A stretch of DNA of 64,000 nt from Agrococcus jenensis (GTDB lineage: Bacteria; Actinomycetota; Actinomycetes; Actinomycetales; Microbacteriaceae), in contig NZ_RKHJ01000001.1 of NCBI RefSeq assembly GCF_003752465.1, positions 1,116,001 to 1,180,000 of the forward strand, read 5' to 3'. Shown here piece by piece: positions 42,054 to 49,744 of the stretch. How positions within the stretch are numbered: the first letter of the stretch is position 1; each line of letters opens with the position of its first letter. A program made the position numbers and the translations under genes. A model generated the notes under the pieces. The model was not told the DNA's origin. It worked only from the letters and a program-made list of their open reading frames with translations, and did not search any database.

Positions 42054-42164
42054 GTGGTCAACCACTGGCGACGCGATTTCCCGCTATTGCCGGGTCCGTT
42101 CTCGGAATGTTGCGCGGATTGTGCTCCTACTGGTAGACCAGTGACTCAGTACTGGTTGACCAGT
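42053..42164. promoter_or_regulatory. Three GntR operators in the island D divergent region
   Basis: The sites are AGTGGT-CA-ACCACT (42053-42066), ACTGGT-AG-ACCAGT (42129-42142) and ACTGGT-TG-ACCAGT (42151-42164). All have the TGGTnnACCA core. The last two are 22 bases apart centre to centre, two helical turns, and lie where the promoter of the plus-strand TRAP permeases should be. The first guards the -35 box of the minus operon. The space between the two start codons holds no ORF. Confidence 0.75.
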
Positions 42165-42233
42165 CAGCACTCCGCACGCCGCGTCCCGAACGGACGCCGC
42201 CTGCGCAGCCGTGGATTCAAGGGAGAGACCGCG

Positions 42234-42890
42234 ATGGAAGAGCGGAGATGGATGCCGAGCCCCGAAGGGCTCTCCGGTGGCATCCTCGGAGCGATCGACA
42301 AGATCGTGTCCTGGGCGGTCGTCGTGGGCCTCGGACTGATGGCGCTGGTCATCTTCGTCCAGGTGGCGGCGCGCTACGCGCTGAACAGCCCGACCGTCTG
42401 GTCGGAGGAGCTGGCGATCAGCATGTTCGTGTGGGTCACGATGCTCGCCATCCCGCTCGGCCTGCGACGCGGTGAGCACCTCACCCTCGACTTCATCACG
42501 AAGCGGTTCTCCGGCGGGATCGCCAAGGGCATCGCCATCGGGATCGCGGCGCTCAACGTGCTGATGTTCGCAGTGCTCATCGTGCTGACGATCAACCTGC
42601 TGCCCGCGGCCGACCGCCAGCTGCTCGCCGGCATCTCCGGTGGCTTCGGCATCCCGGCGAAGGTGTCGTGGGTCTACGCGGCGGTGATCGTCGGAGGCGC
42701 GCTCTCGGTCGTCTTCTCGATCGAGCGCGCCGTGCTCTTCACGATGGGTCGCATCACGACGCTCTTCGAGGACCCCGACCAGCTGCTCATCGAGGAGCTC
42801 GAGCACGAGCTCGCAGCCGACTCGAGCGGCACGCGCGATCCGGGCGGGCCCGGCGACGCATCCGCGCCCAACCGCTCCAAGGAGGACTGA
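42234..42890 (+). CDS. TRAP transporter small permease (DctQ type, island D)
   Basis: A 218-residue membrane protein with four helices between residues 18 and 175, R-Y-A-L-N-S-P-T-V-W-S-E-E-L-A after helix 1 and L-R-R-G-E-H before the second pair, as in DctQ. It has an acidic C-terminal tail about 35 residues longer than the island A protein. GGGAGAG precedes the ATG. The large permease follows after three bases. Confidence 0.92.
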   Translation: MEERRWMPSPEGLSGGILGAIDKIVSWAVVVGLGLMALVIFVQVAARYALNSPTVWSEELAISMFVWVTMLAIPLGLRRGEHLTLDFITKRFSGGIAKGIAIGIAALNVLMFAVLIVLTINLLPAADRQLLAGISGGFGIPAKVSWVYAAVIVGGALSVVFSIERAVLFTMGRITTLFEDPDQLLIEELEHELAADSSGTRDPGGPGDASAPNRSKED

Positions 42891-42893
42891 CCC

Positions 42894-44153
42894 ATGCCGC
42901 TCGCACTGCTCGGCTCGTTCGCGCTCCTCCTGCTGGTCGGCGCGCCCATCGGCGTCGCCCTCGCCCTCGCCTCGATGTTCGGCCTGGAGTTCTTCTCCGC
43001 CGTGCCGCTCGAGGTCACCGCCCAGCGCATGATCGCGGGCATCCGCAGCTTCCCGCTGCTCGCCATCCCGCTCTACATCCTCGCCGGTGCGCTCATGAAC
43101 GCCTCGGGCATCACCCAGCGGCTCGTCGACTTCGCCTACGCGATCGTCGGCTCGATCCGCGGCGGCCTGGCGCACGTCACGATCCTGACCACCGCCATCT
43201 TCGGCGGCATCTCGGGCTCGCAGGTCGCCGACACCTCGAACGTCGGCCGCCTCATGATTCCGCAGATGATCGCCCGCGGCTACCAGCGCAACTACGCGGT
43301 GTCGGTCATGGCGACCGCCGGTGCGATGTTCGTCACCATTCCGCCGAGCATCAACCTGATCGTCTACGGCGTGCTCGCGCAGGCGTCGATCGCCGACCTG
43401 TTCTTCTACGGCCTCATCATCGGCGTCGTGTTCGTGGTCGTCCTCATGGTCGCGGCGTACATCTTCGCCGTCGTGCAGAAGCAGCCGGCGGAGGCACGGG
43501 AGAGCTTCGGCAACGTGATGCGCGCCTTCGGCCGCGCGGGCTGGTCGCTGCTGCTGCCGGTCGTCATCATCGGCGGCATCCGGCTCGGCGTCTTCACGCC
43601 GACCGAGGGCGGCGCGGTCGCGGTCGTCTACGCGCTCATCGTCGGCTTCTTCCTGCACCGCGAGCTGACGCTCAAGAAGCTCGTGCACTCGCTCACGGAG
43701 TCGGGGCTGCTCGTCGGCGTCATCATGCTGGTCATCGCGGCGGCGCAGATGTACTCGTGGGCGCTGATCTCGGGCCAGATCCCGCAGCAGATCACGGCGG
43801 CGCTGCTCGCGCTCACCGACAACCCGCTGGTGATCCTGCTCCTCATCAACATCCTGCTGCTGGTGATCGGCACGGTCATCGAGACGAACGCCGCCCTCAT
43901 CGTCTTCGTGCCGCTGCTGCTGCCCGTCGCGACGGCGGTCGGCATCGACCCCGTGCACCTGGGCCTCGTGATGGTCGTGAACCTCGGCATCGGCCTCTTG
44001 ACGCCGCCCGTCGGCCTCTGCCTGCTGGTCTCGTGCAAGATCGGCAAGACGACGATCTCGCAGGTGATCCCGGCGATGCTGCCCTGGTTCGGCATCTGCC
44101 TGGCGTTCCTCGCGGGCGTGACGTATCTGCCGGTCGCCTTCGGCTGGTTCTAG
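42894..44153 (+). CDS. TRAP transporter large permease (DctM type, island D)
   Basis: A 419-residue permease with about twelve helices and the family blocks F-P-L-L-A-I-P-L-Y, G-G-I-S-G-S-Q-V-A-D, and G-L-L-T-P-P-V-G. Closely related to the island A permease at 1019. It works with the small permease at 42234 and the binding protein encoded divergently at 39124. Confidence 0.95.
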   Translation: MPLALLGSFALLLLVGAPIGVALALASMFGLEFFSAVPLEVTAQRMIAGIRSFPLLAIPLYILAGALMNASGITQRLVDFAYAIVGSIRGGLAHVTILTTAIFGGISGSQVADTSNVGRLMIPQMIARGYQRNYAVSVMATAGAMFVTIPPSINLIVYGVLAQASIADLFFYGLIIGVVFVVVLMVAAYIFAVVQKQPAEARESFGNVMRAFGRAGWSLLLPVVIIGGIRLGVFTPTEGGAVAVVYALIVGFFLHRELTLKKLVHSLTESGLLVGVIMLVIAAAQMYSWALISGQIPQQITAALLALTDNPLVILLLINILLLVIGTVIETNAALIVFVPLLLPVATAVGIDPVHLGLVMVVNLGIGLLTPPVGLCLLVSCKIGKTTISQVIPAMLPWFGICLAFLAGVTYLPVAFGWF

Positions 44154-44161
44154 CCAGGGTC

Positions 44162-44195
44162 GAACGCCCGCCCCGGGAAGCTGGGGCGGGCGTTC
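44162..44195 (+). terminator. Terminator after the TRAP permease genes
   Basis: A perfect 13-base stem (GAACGCCCGCCCC at 44162-44174, complement at 44183-44195) with an eight-base loop starts nine bases after the stop. The next gene therefore probably has its own promoter near 44211 (TACGCT). Confidence 0.85.
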
Positions 44196-44240
44196 TCCAT
44201 GTCGTCACGCCTACGCTGAACGGATCGAAAGGGGCCTGCC

Positions 44241-44546
44241 ATGAGCCAGCACTACGTCGCCATCGCGACCTACACCGCCAAGCCCGACACCGCCGATCGC
44301 GTCGCCCAGCGGCTGCCGCTGCTCGCCGAGGCGAGCCGGCAGGAGGAGGGCAACATCTCCTACTCGATCGCCCGTGACCTCGAGCGGCCGAACGTCTTCA
44401 CGATCGTCGAGGTCTACCGGGACGAAGAGGCGTTCACCGCGCACCGCGAGAGCGCCCACTTCGCGTCGATCGGCAAGATGCAGATCATCCCGATGCTCGA
44501 GAGCCGCGTCGTCGTGGGCTACTCGGGCGACGGCGTCATCGAGTAA
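44241..44546 (+). CDS. ABM-fold small monooxygenase-like protein
   Basis: A 101-residue single-domain dimeric alpha-beta barrel protein (V-A-I-A-T-Y-T-A-K-P, Q-E-E-G-N-I-S-Y-S-I-A-R-D, F-T-I-V-E-V-Y). This is the size of YgiN/HapK-type proteins. It lies behind AAAGGGG and five bases before the Ldh-type gene. A protein of the same family is in island A beside a TRAP transporter, so the link with acid catabolism recurs. Chemistry unknown. Confidence 0.82.
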   Translation: MSQHYVAIATYTAKPDTADRVAQRLPLLAEASRQEEGNISYSIARDLERPNVFTIVEVYRDEEAFTAHRESAHFASIGKMQIIPMLESRVVVGYSGDGVIE

Positions 44547-44550
44547 CCAC

Positions 44551-45525
44551 GTGCGCCTGACGATCGCCGAAGCGACGTCCACGGCCGAGGCGGCCCTGCG
44601 CGTGATCGGCTACCCGGCGACGGATGCGTCGCGCATCGCCGAGCACCTGCTCGACTGCGAGCTGCGCGGGCTCGGCTTCAGCGGGCTCGCCCGCATCCTC
44701 TCGATCGCCGAGCGCCTTGGCGGGCGTCCGCCGGCGACCGAGGTGGTGGTCGAACGCGAGACGCCGGTATCCGCGCGGCTGCGCGGCGGCGACGCGATCG
44801 GCTACCTCGCCGCCCAGCGCGCGACGGAGGTGCTCGGCGAGAAGGCGGAAGCCGCGGGCATCGCCGTCGTGGGACTGGACGGCACCTGGTACACCGGGAT
44901 GCTCAGCTTCTTCGCCGAGCAGCTCGTCGAGCGCGGGCTCGTCTGCATCATCGCCTCGAACGCGTCTCCCTGGGTCGCGCCGGAGGGCGGCACCGAGGCC
45001 CGCTTCGGCACGAACCCGTTCTGCATCGGCTTCCCGGGCGAGGACGCGCCGGTGATCTGGGACATCGGCACCTCGCAGATCATCCACGCGCAGGTCGTGC
45101 TCGCGGGACGCCGCGGCGAGCGACTGCCGCCGGGTGTCGCGTTGGACGCGAACGGCGATCCGACCGACGAGCCTGCCGCCGCGCTGGGTGGGGCGCTCGC
45201 CGCGTGGGGCGGCCACCGCGGGTCGGGGCTGGCGCTCGCGGTGCAGCTGCTCGGCATGCTCGCCGGCAGCCCGGCGCAGCCCGGCGAGCTGCGCGACTTC
45301 GGGTTCTTCGCCATCGCGTTGCGCCCCGACCTGATCGCTGATGACGGATTCGCGGCGTCGGTCGACGGGTTCGCCGACCTGATGCGCGGCACCCGACCGG
45401 TGGACGCGGCGCAGCCGGTCCGCATGCCGTTCGAGCGGTCGATGGCGCAGCGCGCCGAGGCGCGCGCCCGCGGGTGGATCGAGGTCGACGACGCGATCGT
45501 GGAGGCTGTCCGCAGCCTGCGCTGA
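44551..45525 (+). CDS. Ldh-family (malate/L-lactate type 2) dehydrogenase
   Basis: A 324-residue enzyme of the Ldh_2 family, distinct from Rossmann lactate dehydrogenases. It shows the R-F-G-T-N-P-F-C-I-G-F-P segment near residue 152 and the substrate/cofactor region G-G-H-R-G-S-G-L-A-L-A near 222. Family members oxidise malate, ureidoglycolate, 2,3-diketo-gulonate-type or sulfolactate substrates with NAD(P). GTG is the only start near the end of the previous gene. It probably oxidises a 2-hydroxy acid brought in by the TRAP system. Confidence 0.85.
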   Translation: MRLTIAEATSTAEAALRVIGYPATDASRIAEHLLDCELRGLGFSGLARILSIAERLGGRPPATEVVVERETPVSARLRGGDAIGYLAAQRATEVLGEKAEAAGIAVVGLDGTWYTGMLSFFAEQLVERGLVCIIASNASPWVAPEGGTEARFGTNPFCIGFPGEDAPVIWDIGTSQIIHAQVVLAGRRGERLPPGVALDANGDPTDEPAAALGGALAAWGGHRGSGLALAVQLLGMLAGSPAQPGELRDFGFFAIALRPDLIADDGFAASVDGFADLMRGTRPVDAAQPVRMPFERSMAQRAEARARGWIEVDDAIVEAVRSLR

Positions 45526-45536
45526 GGACAGCCTCC
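45501..45536. terminator. Bidirectional hairpin between convergent genes
   Basis: GGAGGCTGTCC (45501-45511) pairs exactly with 45526-45536 across a 14-base loop. It overlaps the end of the Ldh-type gene and precedes, on the other strand, the end of the carboxymuconolactone-decarboxylase-like gene at 45544. Confidence 0.65.
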
Positions 45537-45543
45537 GCGATGC

Positions 45544-46317
45544 TCAGGAGAGCGGCTTGCCCGCCGCCTCAGCCTCTTCGACCAGGATCGGCACGGCGGT
45601 CGTCGCCGCGTGGATGCCGATGACGCTGGCGATCTCCATCACCTCGAGGATCTCGCCGGCGGTCGCGCCGTAGCCGATCGCGTTCTCGATGTGCAGCTTG
45701 AGGCCGGGCTTGTAGAGGTGGGTGGCCGCGGTGTCGAAGGCGATGTAGACGAACTCCTTCACCTTCGGCTCGAGCGTCCCCGTGCGCCATGGCACGCTCG
45801 AGAACGCGGTGTACGCCTCGAACAGCTCCGGGTCGAGCTCGAGGATCTCGTTCCAGAAGTCGTGCCAGTAGCCGCGCGTCTGCGTGAAGTCGTCCTTGAG
45901 CTGCTGCTGGTGGGCGTCGAGCTCCGCCGGGCCGGTGCGCAGCCCCTGCTCCTCGAGCACCTCGACGAGGATCGGCACGCCGATGTTCATCGCGTGGATG
46001 CCGAGGGTCGAGGCGCACTCGATCACCTCCATGATCTCCTGCACCGTCGCGCCCTGCGCGAAGGCCGCCTTGATGTGCTGGCGCACGCCCGGCAGGTACA
46101 TGTGCGTCGCGTTCGCGTCGACGGCGATGTAGATGAGCTCCTTCGTCTTCGCATCGAGGTGCGTCTTGCGCCACGGCACCATCGAGAGCTCGCGGTAGGC
46201 GTCGAGGAACTCGGGGTCGATCTTGGCGATCGACTCCCACAGCGGGCTCCAGGCGCCCGCGCCTCGCTGCTCGATGAACGTGTCCTTCGACTGCTGCTGT
46301 CGGGGGGTGAGGGTCAT
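45544..46317 (-). CDS. Tandem carboxymuconolactone-decarboxylase-like (AhpD-fold) protein
   Basis: A 257-residue protein made of two homologous halves, residues 1-125 and 128-257, each with V-P-W-R, K-E-L/F-I/V-Y-I-A, A-T-H-x-Y-x-P-G and a G-I-H-A segment. The redox CxxC of AhpD is absent from both halves, so it is not a peroxidase partner; it resembles the gamma-carboxymuconolactone decarboxylase side of the family. It is last in the long island E operon, 60 bases after the regulator. Reaction unknown. Confidence 0.8.
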   Translation of the reverse strand: MTLTPRQQQSKDTFIEQRGAGAWSPLWESIAKIDPEFLDAYRELSMVPWRKTHLDAKTKELIYIAVDANATHMYLPGVRQHIKAAFAQGATVQEIMEVIECASTLGIHAMNIGVPILVEVLEEQGLRTGPAELDAHQQQLKDDFTQTRGYWHDFWNEILELDPELFEAYTAFSSVPWRTGTLEPKVKEFVYIAFDTAATHLYKPGLKLHIENAIGYGATAGEILEVMEIASVIGIHAATTAVPILVEEAEAAGKPLS

Positions 46318-46378
46318 GGCTGCTCCTTCGGAGGTTCGCTGACGGCCGCGCCGAGGCGCGGTCGGTGGGGATGCGTCG

Positions 46379-47092
46379 CTAGGACTGCGCGCGCAGGGTG
46401 CGCAGCGCGAGGCGCGACGCCATGTGGATGTGCTCCGCCATCAGGCGGGCACCCCGATCGGGGTTGCGGGCCGAGATGGCGTCGACGATCTCGCGCATCT
46501 CGCGCACGACCTGGGGGAGGCGGTCGGCGGTGGAGAGCGAGCTGACGCGCAGCAGGCGCACGCGAGCCTGGATGCTGCCGAGCAGCTGGGTGAGCGACGA
46601 GGAGCGGGCGCCGGCGAGCAGCACGTCGTAGAACTCGTCCTTCGCCTTGAGGAAGTCGAGGATGGTCGGGGGCTCGTCGAGCCGCTCCGCCATGCGGTCG
46701 ACGGTCGCGACGAGCCTGGCGACGTCCTCGTCAGTGGCCCGGTCGATGAACCGGCGCACGACGAGCGACTCGAGCGACGCGCGCACCTCGTAGAGGTCCT
46801 CCGCGTCGTCGAGCGACGGCTGCGTCACGTGCGCGCCCTTCTGGGGCACGATCGTGACGAGGCCCTCGCTCGCGAGCACGCTGATCGCCTCGCGCACGGT
46901 CGCGCGCGAGACCTCCATCGACTCGATGATCTCCCGCTCGACGAGCCGGTCGCCCGGTCGCAGCTTGAAGTCGAGGATCGCGTCACGGATGGCGGTGACG
47001 ACCTGCTCCTTCACCGGCGCGGCGAGCCTGCCGACGGGGGAGACGCCCCACCGCTGCGCTGCCGACTCGGTCACATCGGCGATGCTACTCAT
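46379..47092 (-). CDS. GntR-family regulator, FCD subfamily (island E)
   Basis: A 237-residue protein with an N-terminal extension of about 25 residues, a winged helix (V-E-R-E-I-I-E-S-M-E-V-S-R-A-T-V-R-E-A-I-S) and an FCD domain starting at D-L-Y-E-V-R. Its start overlaps the end of the dehydrogenase gene by eight bases. It is near the end of the operon that starts at 52912 and is the candidate reader of the TTGTC-A-GACAA sites in the divergent region. Confidence 0.88.
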   Translation of the reverse strand: MSSIADVTESAAQRWGVSPVGRLAAPVKEQVVTAIRDAILDFKLRPGDRLVEREIIESMEVSRATVREAISVLASEGLVTIVPQKGAHVTQPSLDDAEDLYEVRASLESLVVRRFIDRATDEDVARLVATVDRMAERLDEPPTILDFLKAKDEFYDVLLAGARSSSLTQLLGSIQARVRLLRVSSLSTADRLPQVVREMREIVDAISARNPDRGARLMAEHIHMASRLALRTLRAQS

Positions 47093-47993
47093 CGCGCACC
47101 TGCGCCCCCTGGCCGCCGTCCGGCGACGCGCGGGCCGCGATCCACTCGGCGACGCGCGTGTGGTCGGCGTCGGAGGCGAGCCCCTCGGCCGCCTCGGCCC
47201 ACAGGTCGACCGCGTCCTCGCCGAGCCGCGACGGCATCCCGACCTGCGCCGCCAGGTTCGTCGCGATGCGCATGTCCTTCAGCATCAGCCGGAGGCCGAA
47301 GCCTGAGTCGAACGTCTCGGGCAGGATGAAGTTGGGCCACTTGTTCTCGGTCGACCCGCTCTTGCCGCTCGAGCCGTTGAACACCGAGAGCATGACCTCC
47401 GGGTCGAGGCCGAAGCGCCGGCCGGCCTCGATCGCCTCGCTCGTCGCCCAGAGGTGGGTGGCGGAGAGGAGGTTGTTGAGGGCCTTGATCGCGTGCCCGG
47501 CGCCGACGTCGCCGCAGTCGACGACGCGGCCGAGCGGCGCGAGCAGCGCGTGCGCGCGCTCGCGATCGGCGTCGCGAGCCCCGAGCATGATCGTGAGCGA
47601 TCCGCGCTCGGCGCCGCGCACGCCGCCGGAGACGGGCGCGTCGGCGAACGCGACGCCGGCATCCGCCAGCCGCTCCGCGAGCACGCGCGTGCGGGCCGGC
47701 TCCGACGAGCTCATGTCCACGACGAGCGTGCCCTCGCCGATCGCGCCCGCCTCGAGCAGCTCGTCGGCGACGGCGTCCACGACATCCGAGTTCGGCAGCA
47801 TGAGGATGACCGCAGTGGCCTCTCGCGCAGCCTCCGGCGCGGTGTCGGCCGGGGTGCCGCCGCCGTCGCGCAGCCGCTCGCGCGCCTCAGGCACGAGGTC
47901 GTACCCGCGCACCGAGCTGCCGGCGTCGACGAGCCGGCGCGACATCGGCGTGCCCATGTTCCCGAGCCCGATGAGGGCGACGTTGGGGCTCAC
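47085..47993 (-). CDS. NAD(P)-dependent beta-hydroxyacid dehydrogenase (HIBADH-like)
   Basis: A 302-residue enzyme with G-L-G-N-M-G-T-P-M at 9-17, D-A-P-V-S-G-G-V near 117 and G-H-A-I-K-A-L-N-N-L-L near 165 with the catalytic lysine. GTG start, overlapping the stop of the CMD-like gene (GTGA). One of two such enzymes in this operon. The neighbouring decarboxylase-like and cupin genes suggest work on a beta-keto or lactone-derived acid. Confidence 0.88.
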   Translation of the reverse strand: MSPNVALIGLGNMGTPMSRRLVDAGSSVRGYDLVPEARERLRDGGGTPADTAPEAAREATAVILMLPNSDVVDAVADELLEAGAIGEGTLVVDMSSSEPARTRVLAERLADAGVAFADAPVSGGVRGAERGSLTIMLGARDADRERAHALLAPLGRVVDCGDVGAGHAIKALNNLLSATHLWATSEAIEAGRRFGLDPEVMLSVFNGSSGKSGSTENKWPNFILPETFDSGFGLRLMLKDMRIATNLAAQVGMPSRLGEDAVDLWAEAAEGLASDADHTRVAEWIAARASPDGGQGAQVRDE

Positions 47994-48424
47994 TGCTGAC
48001 CGGCCGAGGCGTGCGCGCCGTCGACCGCCTCATCGCCGAGCTCGTCGCGCAGCACCTTCTCGGCGACGCGGAACGACTCGAGCGCCGCGGGCGCACCGAC
48101 GTACATGGCGGTCTGCAGCAGCACCTCCTGGATCTGCTGCACGGTGACGCCGTTGCGGACGGCGCCGCGGATGTGCACGCCCAGCTCGTGCGACCGGTTC
48201 AGCGCTGTGAGGATGCCGATGTTGACGAGGCTGCGCTCGCTGCGCTCGAGCCCGTCGCGCGACCAGATGCCGCCCCAGCAGAACTCGGTCACGTAGTCCT
48301 GGATCGGCTGCGAGAAGGCGCTGACCTTCGCCATCGACCGCTCGACGTGCTCGCTGCCGAGCACCTCCTTGCGGATCGCGAGGCCCTCGTCGTAGGTCTC
48401 CTGATGCGTACCCTCAGCGAACAT
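47990..48424 (-). CDS. Carboxymuconolactone decarboxylase family protein (PcaC-like)
   Basis: A 144-residue single-domain protein. The pattern F-C-W-G-G-I-W-S-R-D-G-L, R-S-L-V-N-I-G-I-L-T-A-L, E-L-G-V-H-I-R-G-A and a final Y-V-G-A-P-A-A is that of gamma-carboxymuconolactone decarboxylase (PcaC). No other beta-ketoadipate genes are present, so a relative acting on another lactone or keto acid is more likely. It overlaps the cupin gene by 11 bases. Confidence 0.85.
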   Translation of the reverse strand: MFAEGTHQETYDEGLAIRKEVLGSEHVERSMAKVSAFSQPIQDYVTEFCWGGIWSRDGLERSERSLVNIGILTALNRSHELGVHIRGAVRNGVTVQQIQEVLLQTAMYVGAPAALESFRVAEKVLRDELGDEAVDGAHASAGQQ

Positions 48425-48845
48425 CGCCCTGGTCCTTCCCATCGGTCGCGGTCGCTCCATCGAGCGGCTGCTGTGCGTACTCGTCGTCACCGACGGCGTC
48501 GGCCCACACCGTCTCGCCGAGCGAGATGGCGGTGTGCACCATGTACGAGTCGGGGGCGGCGCCGTGCCAGTGCCGCTCACCCGGCGGGCACCAGACGGTG
48601 TCGCCGGCGCGGATGACGTGCACCTCGTCGTTCGCGCACACCAGGCCTCGGCCGGCGAGCACCTGCAGGATCTGCCCGTGCTCGTGGTGGTGCCAGAAGG
48701 TGCGGGCACCCGGGGTGAAGTCGACGGTGTTGATCGTCACGCCGTCGGTCTGCGCCATCGTGACGAACGGGTAGACGTCGCCGGTGAACTGCGAGCCCGG
48801 CTTGCCGCGGGTGCCGTCGTAGTCACTGGGGTGCTTGATCTTCAT
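48414..48845 (-). CDS. Cupin-domain protein
   Basis: A 143-residue single cupin. Motif 1 is G-A-R-T-F-W-H-H-H-E-H-G-Q with the expected histidines and glutamate-like spacing, and motif 2 is P-P-G-E-R-H-W-H-G-A-A. Such proteins are often coupled to CMD-family enzymes, as here (11-base overlap), and may bind the same metal-chelated acid. Starts on the stop of the upstream dehydrogenase gene (ATGA). Confidence 0.87.
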   Translation of the reverse strand: MKIKHPSDYDGTRGKPGSQFTGDVYPFVTMAQTDGVTINTVDFTPGARTFWHHHEHGQILQVLAGRGLVCANDEVHVIRAGDTVWCPPGERHWHGAAPDSYMVHTAISLGETVWADAVGDDEYAQQPLDGATATDGKDQGDVR

Positions 48846-49744
48846 GCCTCGTCCTTCCGGTCGTGGAGGCGCACGCCCCCGGAGACGTCGCCGATCGCGT
48901 CGACGACGGTGTTGCTGATCTCGTCCGCGTAGCCGAGCGCGCGGGCGAGCCCGAATGCGGCGACGGGGCCGGATGCGTTGAGGCTCGAGACGCCGAGCCC
49001 GGCGAGCAGCTCGAGGTAGAGCGTGACGTCCTTGAGCATGAGCGTGTTCGTGAGCCCGCCCTTCAGGTAGTCGCCGTGGATGATCTTCGGGAACCGGTTG
49101 AGGGTCGCGAAGTTCACGCCGGACGACGCGTTCAGCACGTCGAGCACCGTCTGCAGGTCGAGGTCGGCCTTCTTGGCCGCCACCATCACCTCGGCGGTCG
49201 CCGAGAGGGCGATCGCGTTGAGGAAGTTGTTGAGCAGCTTCACGGTGTGGCCCGCGCCGGAGCCGCCGCACAGGAAGACCTGCTCCGAGAAGCGGTCGAG
49301 CACCGGGCGCACGCGCTCGAGCGCATCCGCGTCGCCGCCCACCATGAGCGTGAGCGTGCCCTTCTCGGCCGCCGCGGCGCCGCCCGAGATGCCGGCGTCG
49401 AGGTAGGTAGCGCCGCGCTCGGCGAGGTCGGCGGCGATGCGCCGCGTCGACTCGGGCGCAGCGGTCGAGAGGTCGACGATCACCTGGCCCTCGTGCACCG
49501 CGTCGAGGAAGGCGGGGTCGCCGTAGACGACCGCCTCGACCACCTTCGAGTCGGGGAGCGAGAGCAGCACGATGTCGCTGCCGGCGACGACGTCGGCGGC
49601 GCTCGCGGCCGGCGAGGCGCCGGCCTCGTCGATCGCTGCTGCGCGCGGGTCGAAGCCGAGCAGCGCGTCGCCCGCGCCGGTGATGCAGCGGGCCATGCGC
49701 CCGCCCATGTTGCCGAGGCCGATGAAGCCGATGCGCTCAGCCAC
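48842..49744 (-). CDS. NAD(P)-dependent beta-hydroxyacid dehydrogenase (HIBADH-like)
   Basis: A 300-residue enzyme with G-L-G-N-M-G-G-R-M at 9-17, D-A-G-I-S-G-G-A near 116 and G-H-T-V-K-L-L-N-N-F-L near 163. GTG start behind GAGGAG. It differs clearly from the enzyme at 47085, so the operon carries two dehydrogenases for different steps. The start overlaps the SDR gene by eight bases. Confidence 0.88.
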   Translation of the reverse strand: MAERIGFIGLGNMGGRMARCITGAGDALLGFDPRAAAIDEAGASPAASAADVVAGSDIVLLSLPDSKVVEAVVYGDPAFLDAVHEGQVIVDLSTAAPESTRRIAADLAERGATYLDAGISGGAAAAEKGTLTLMVGGDADALERVRPVLDRFSEQVFLCGGSGAGHTVKLLNNFLNAIALSATAEVMVAAKKADLDLQTVLDVLNASSGVNFATLNRFPKIIHGDYLKGGLTNTLMLKDVTLYLELLAGLGVSSLNASGPVAAFGLARALGYADEISNTVVDAIGDVSGGVRLHDRKDEA

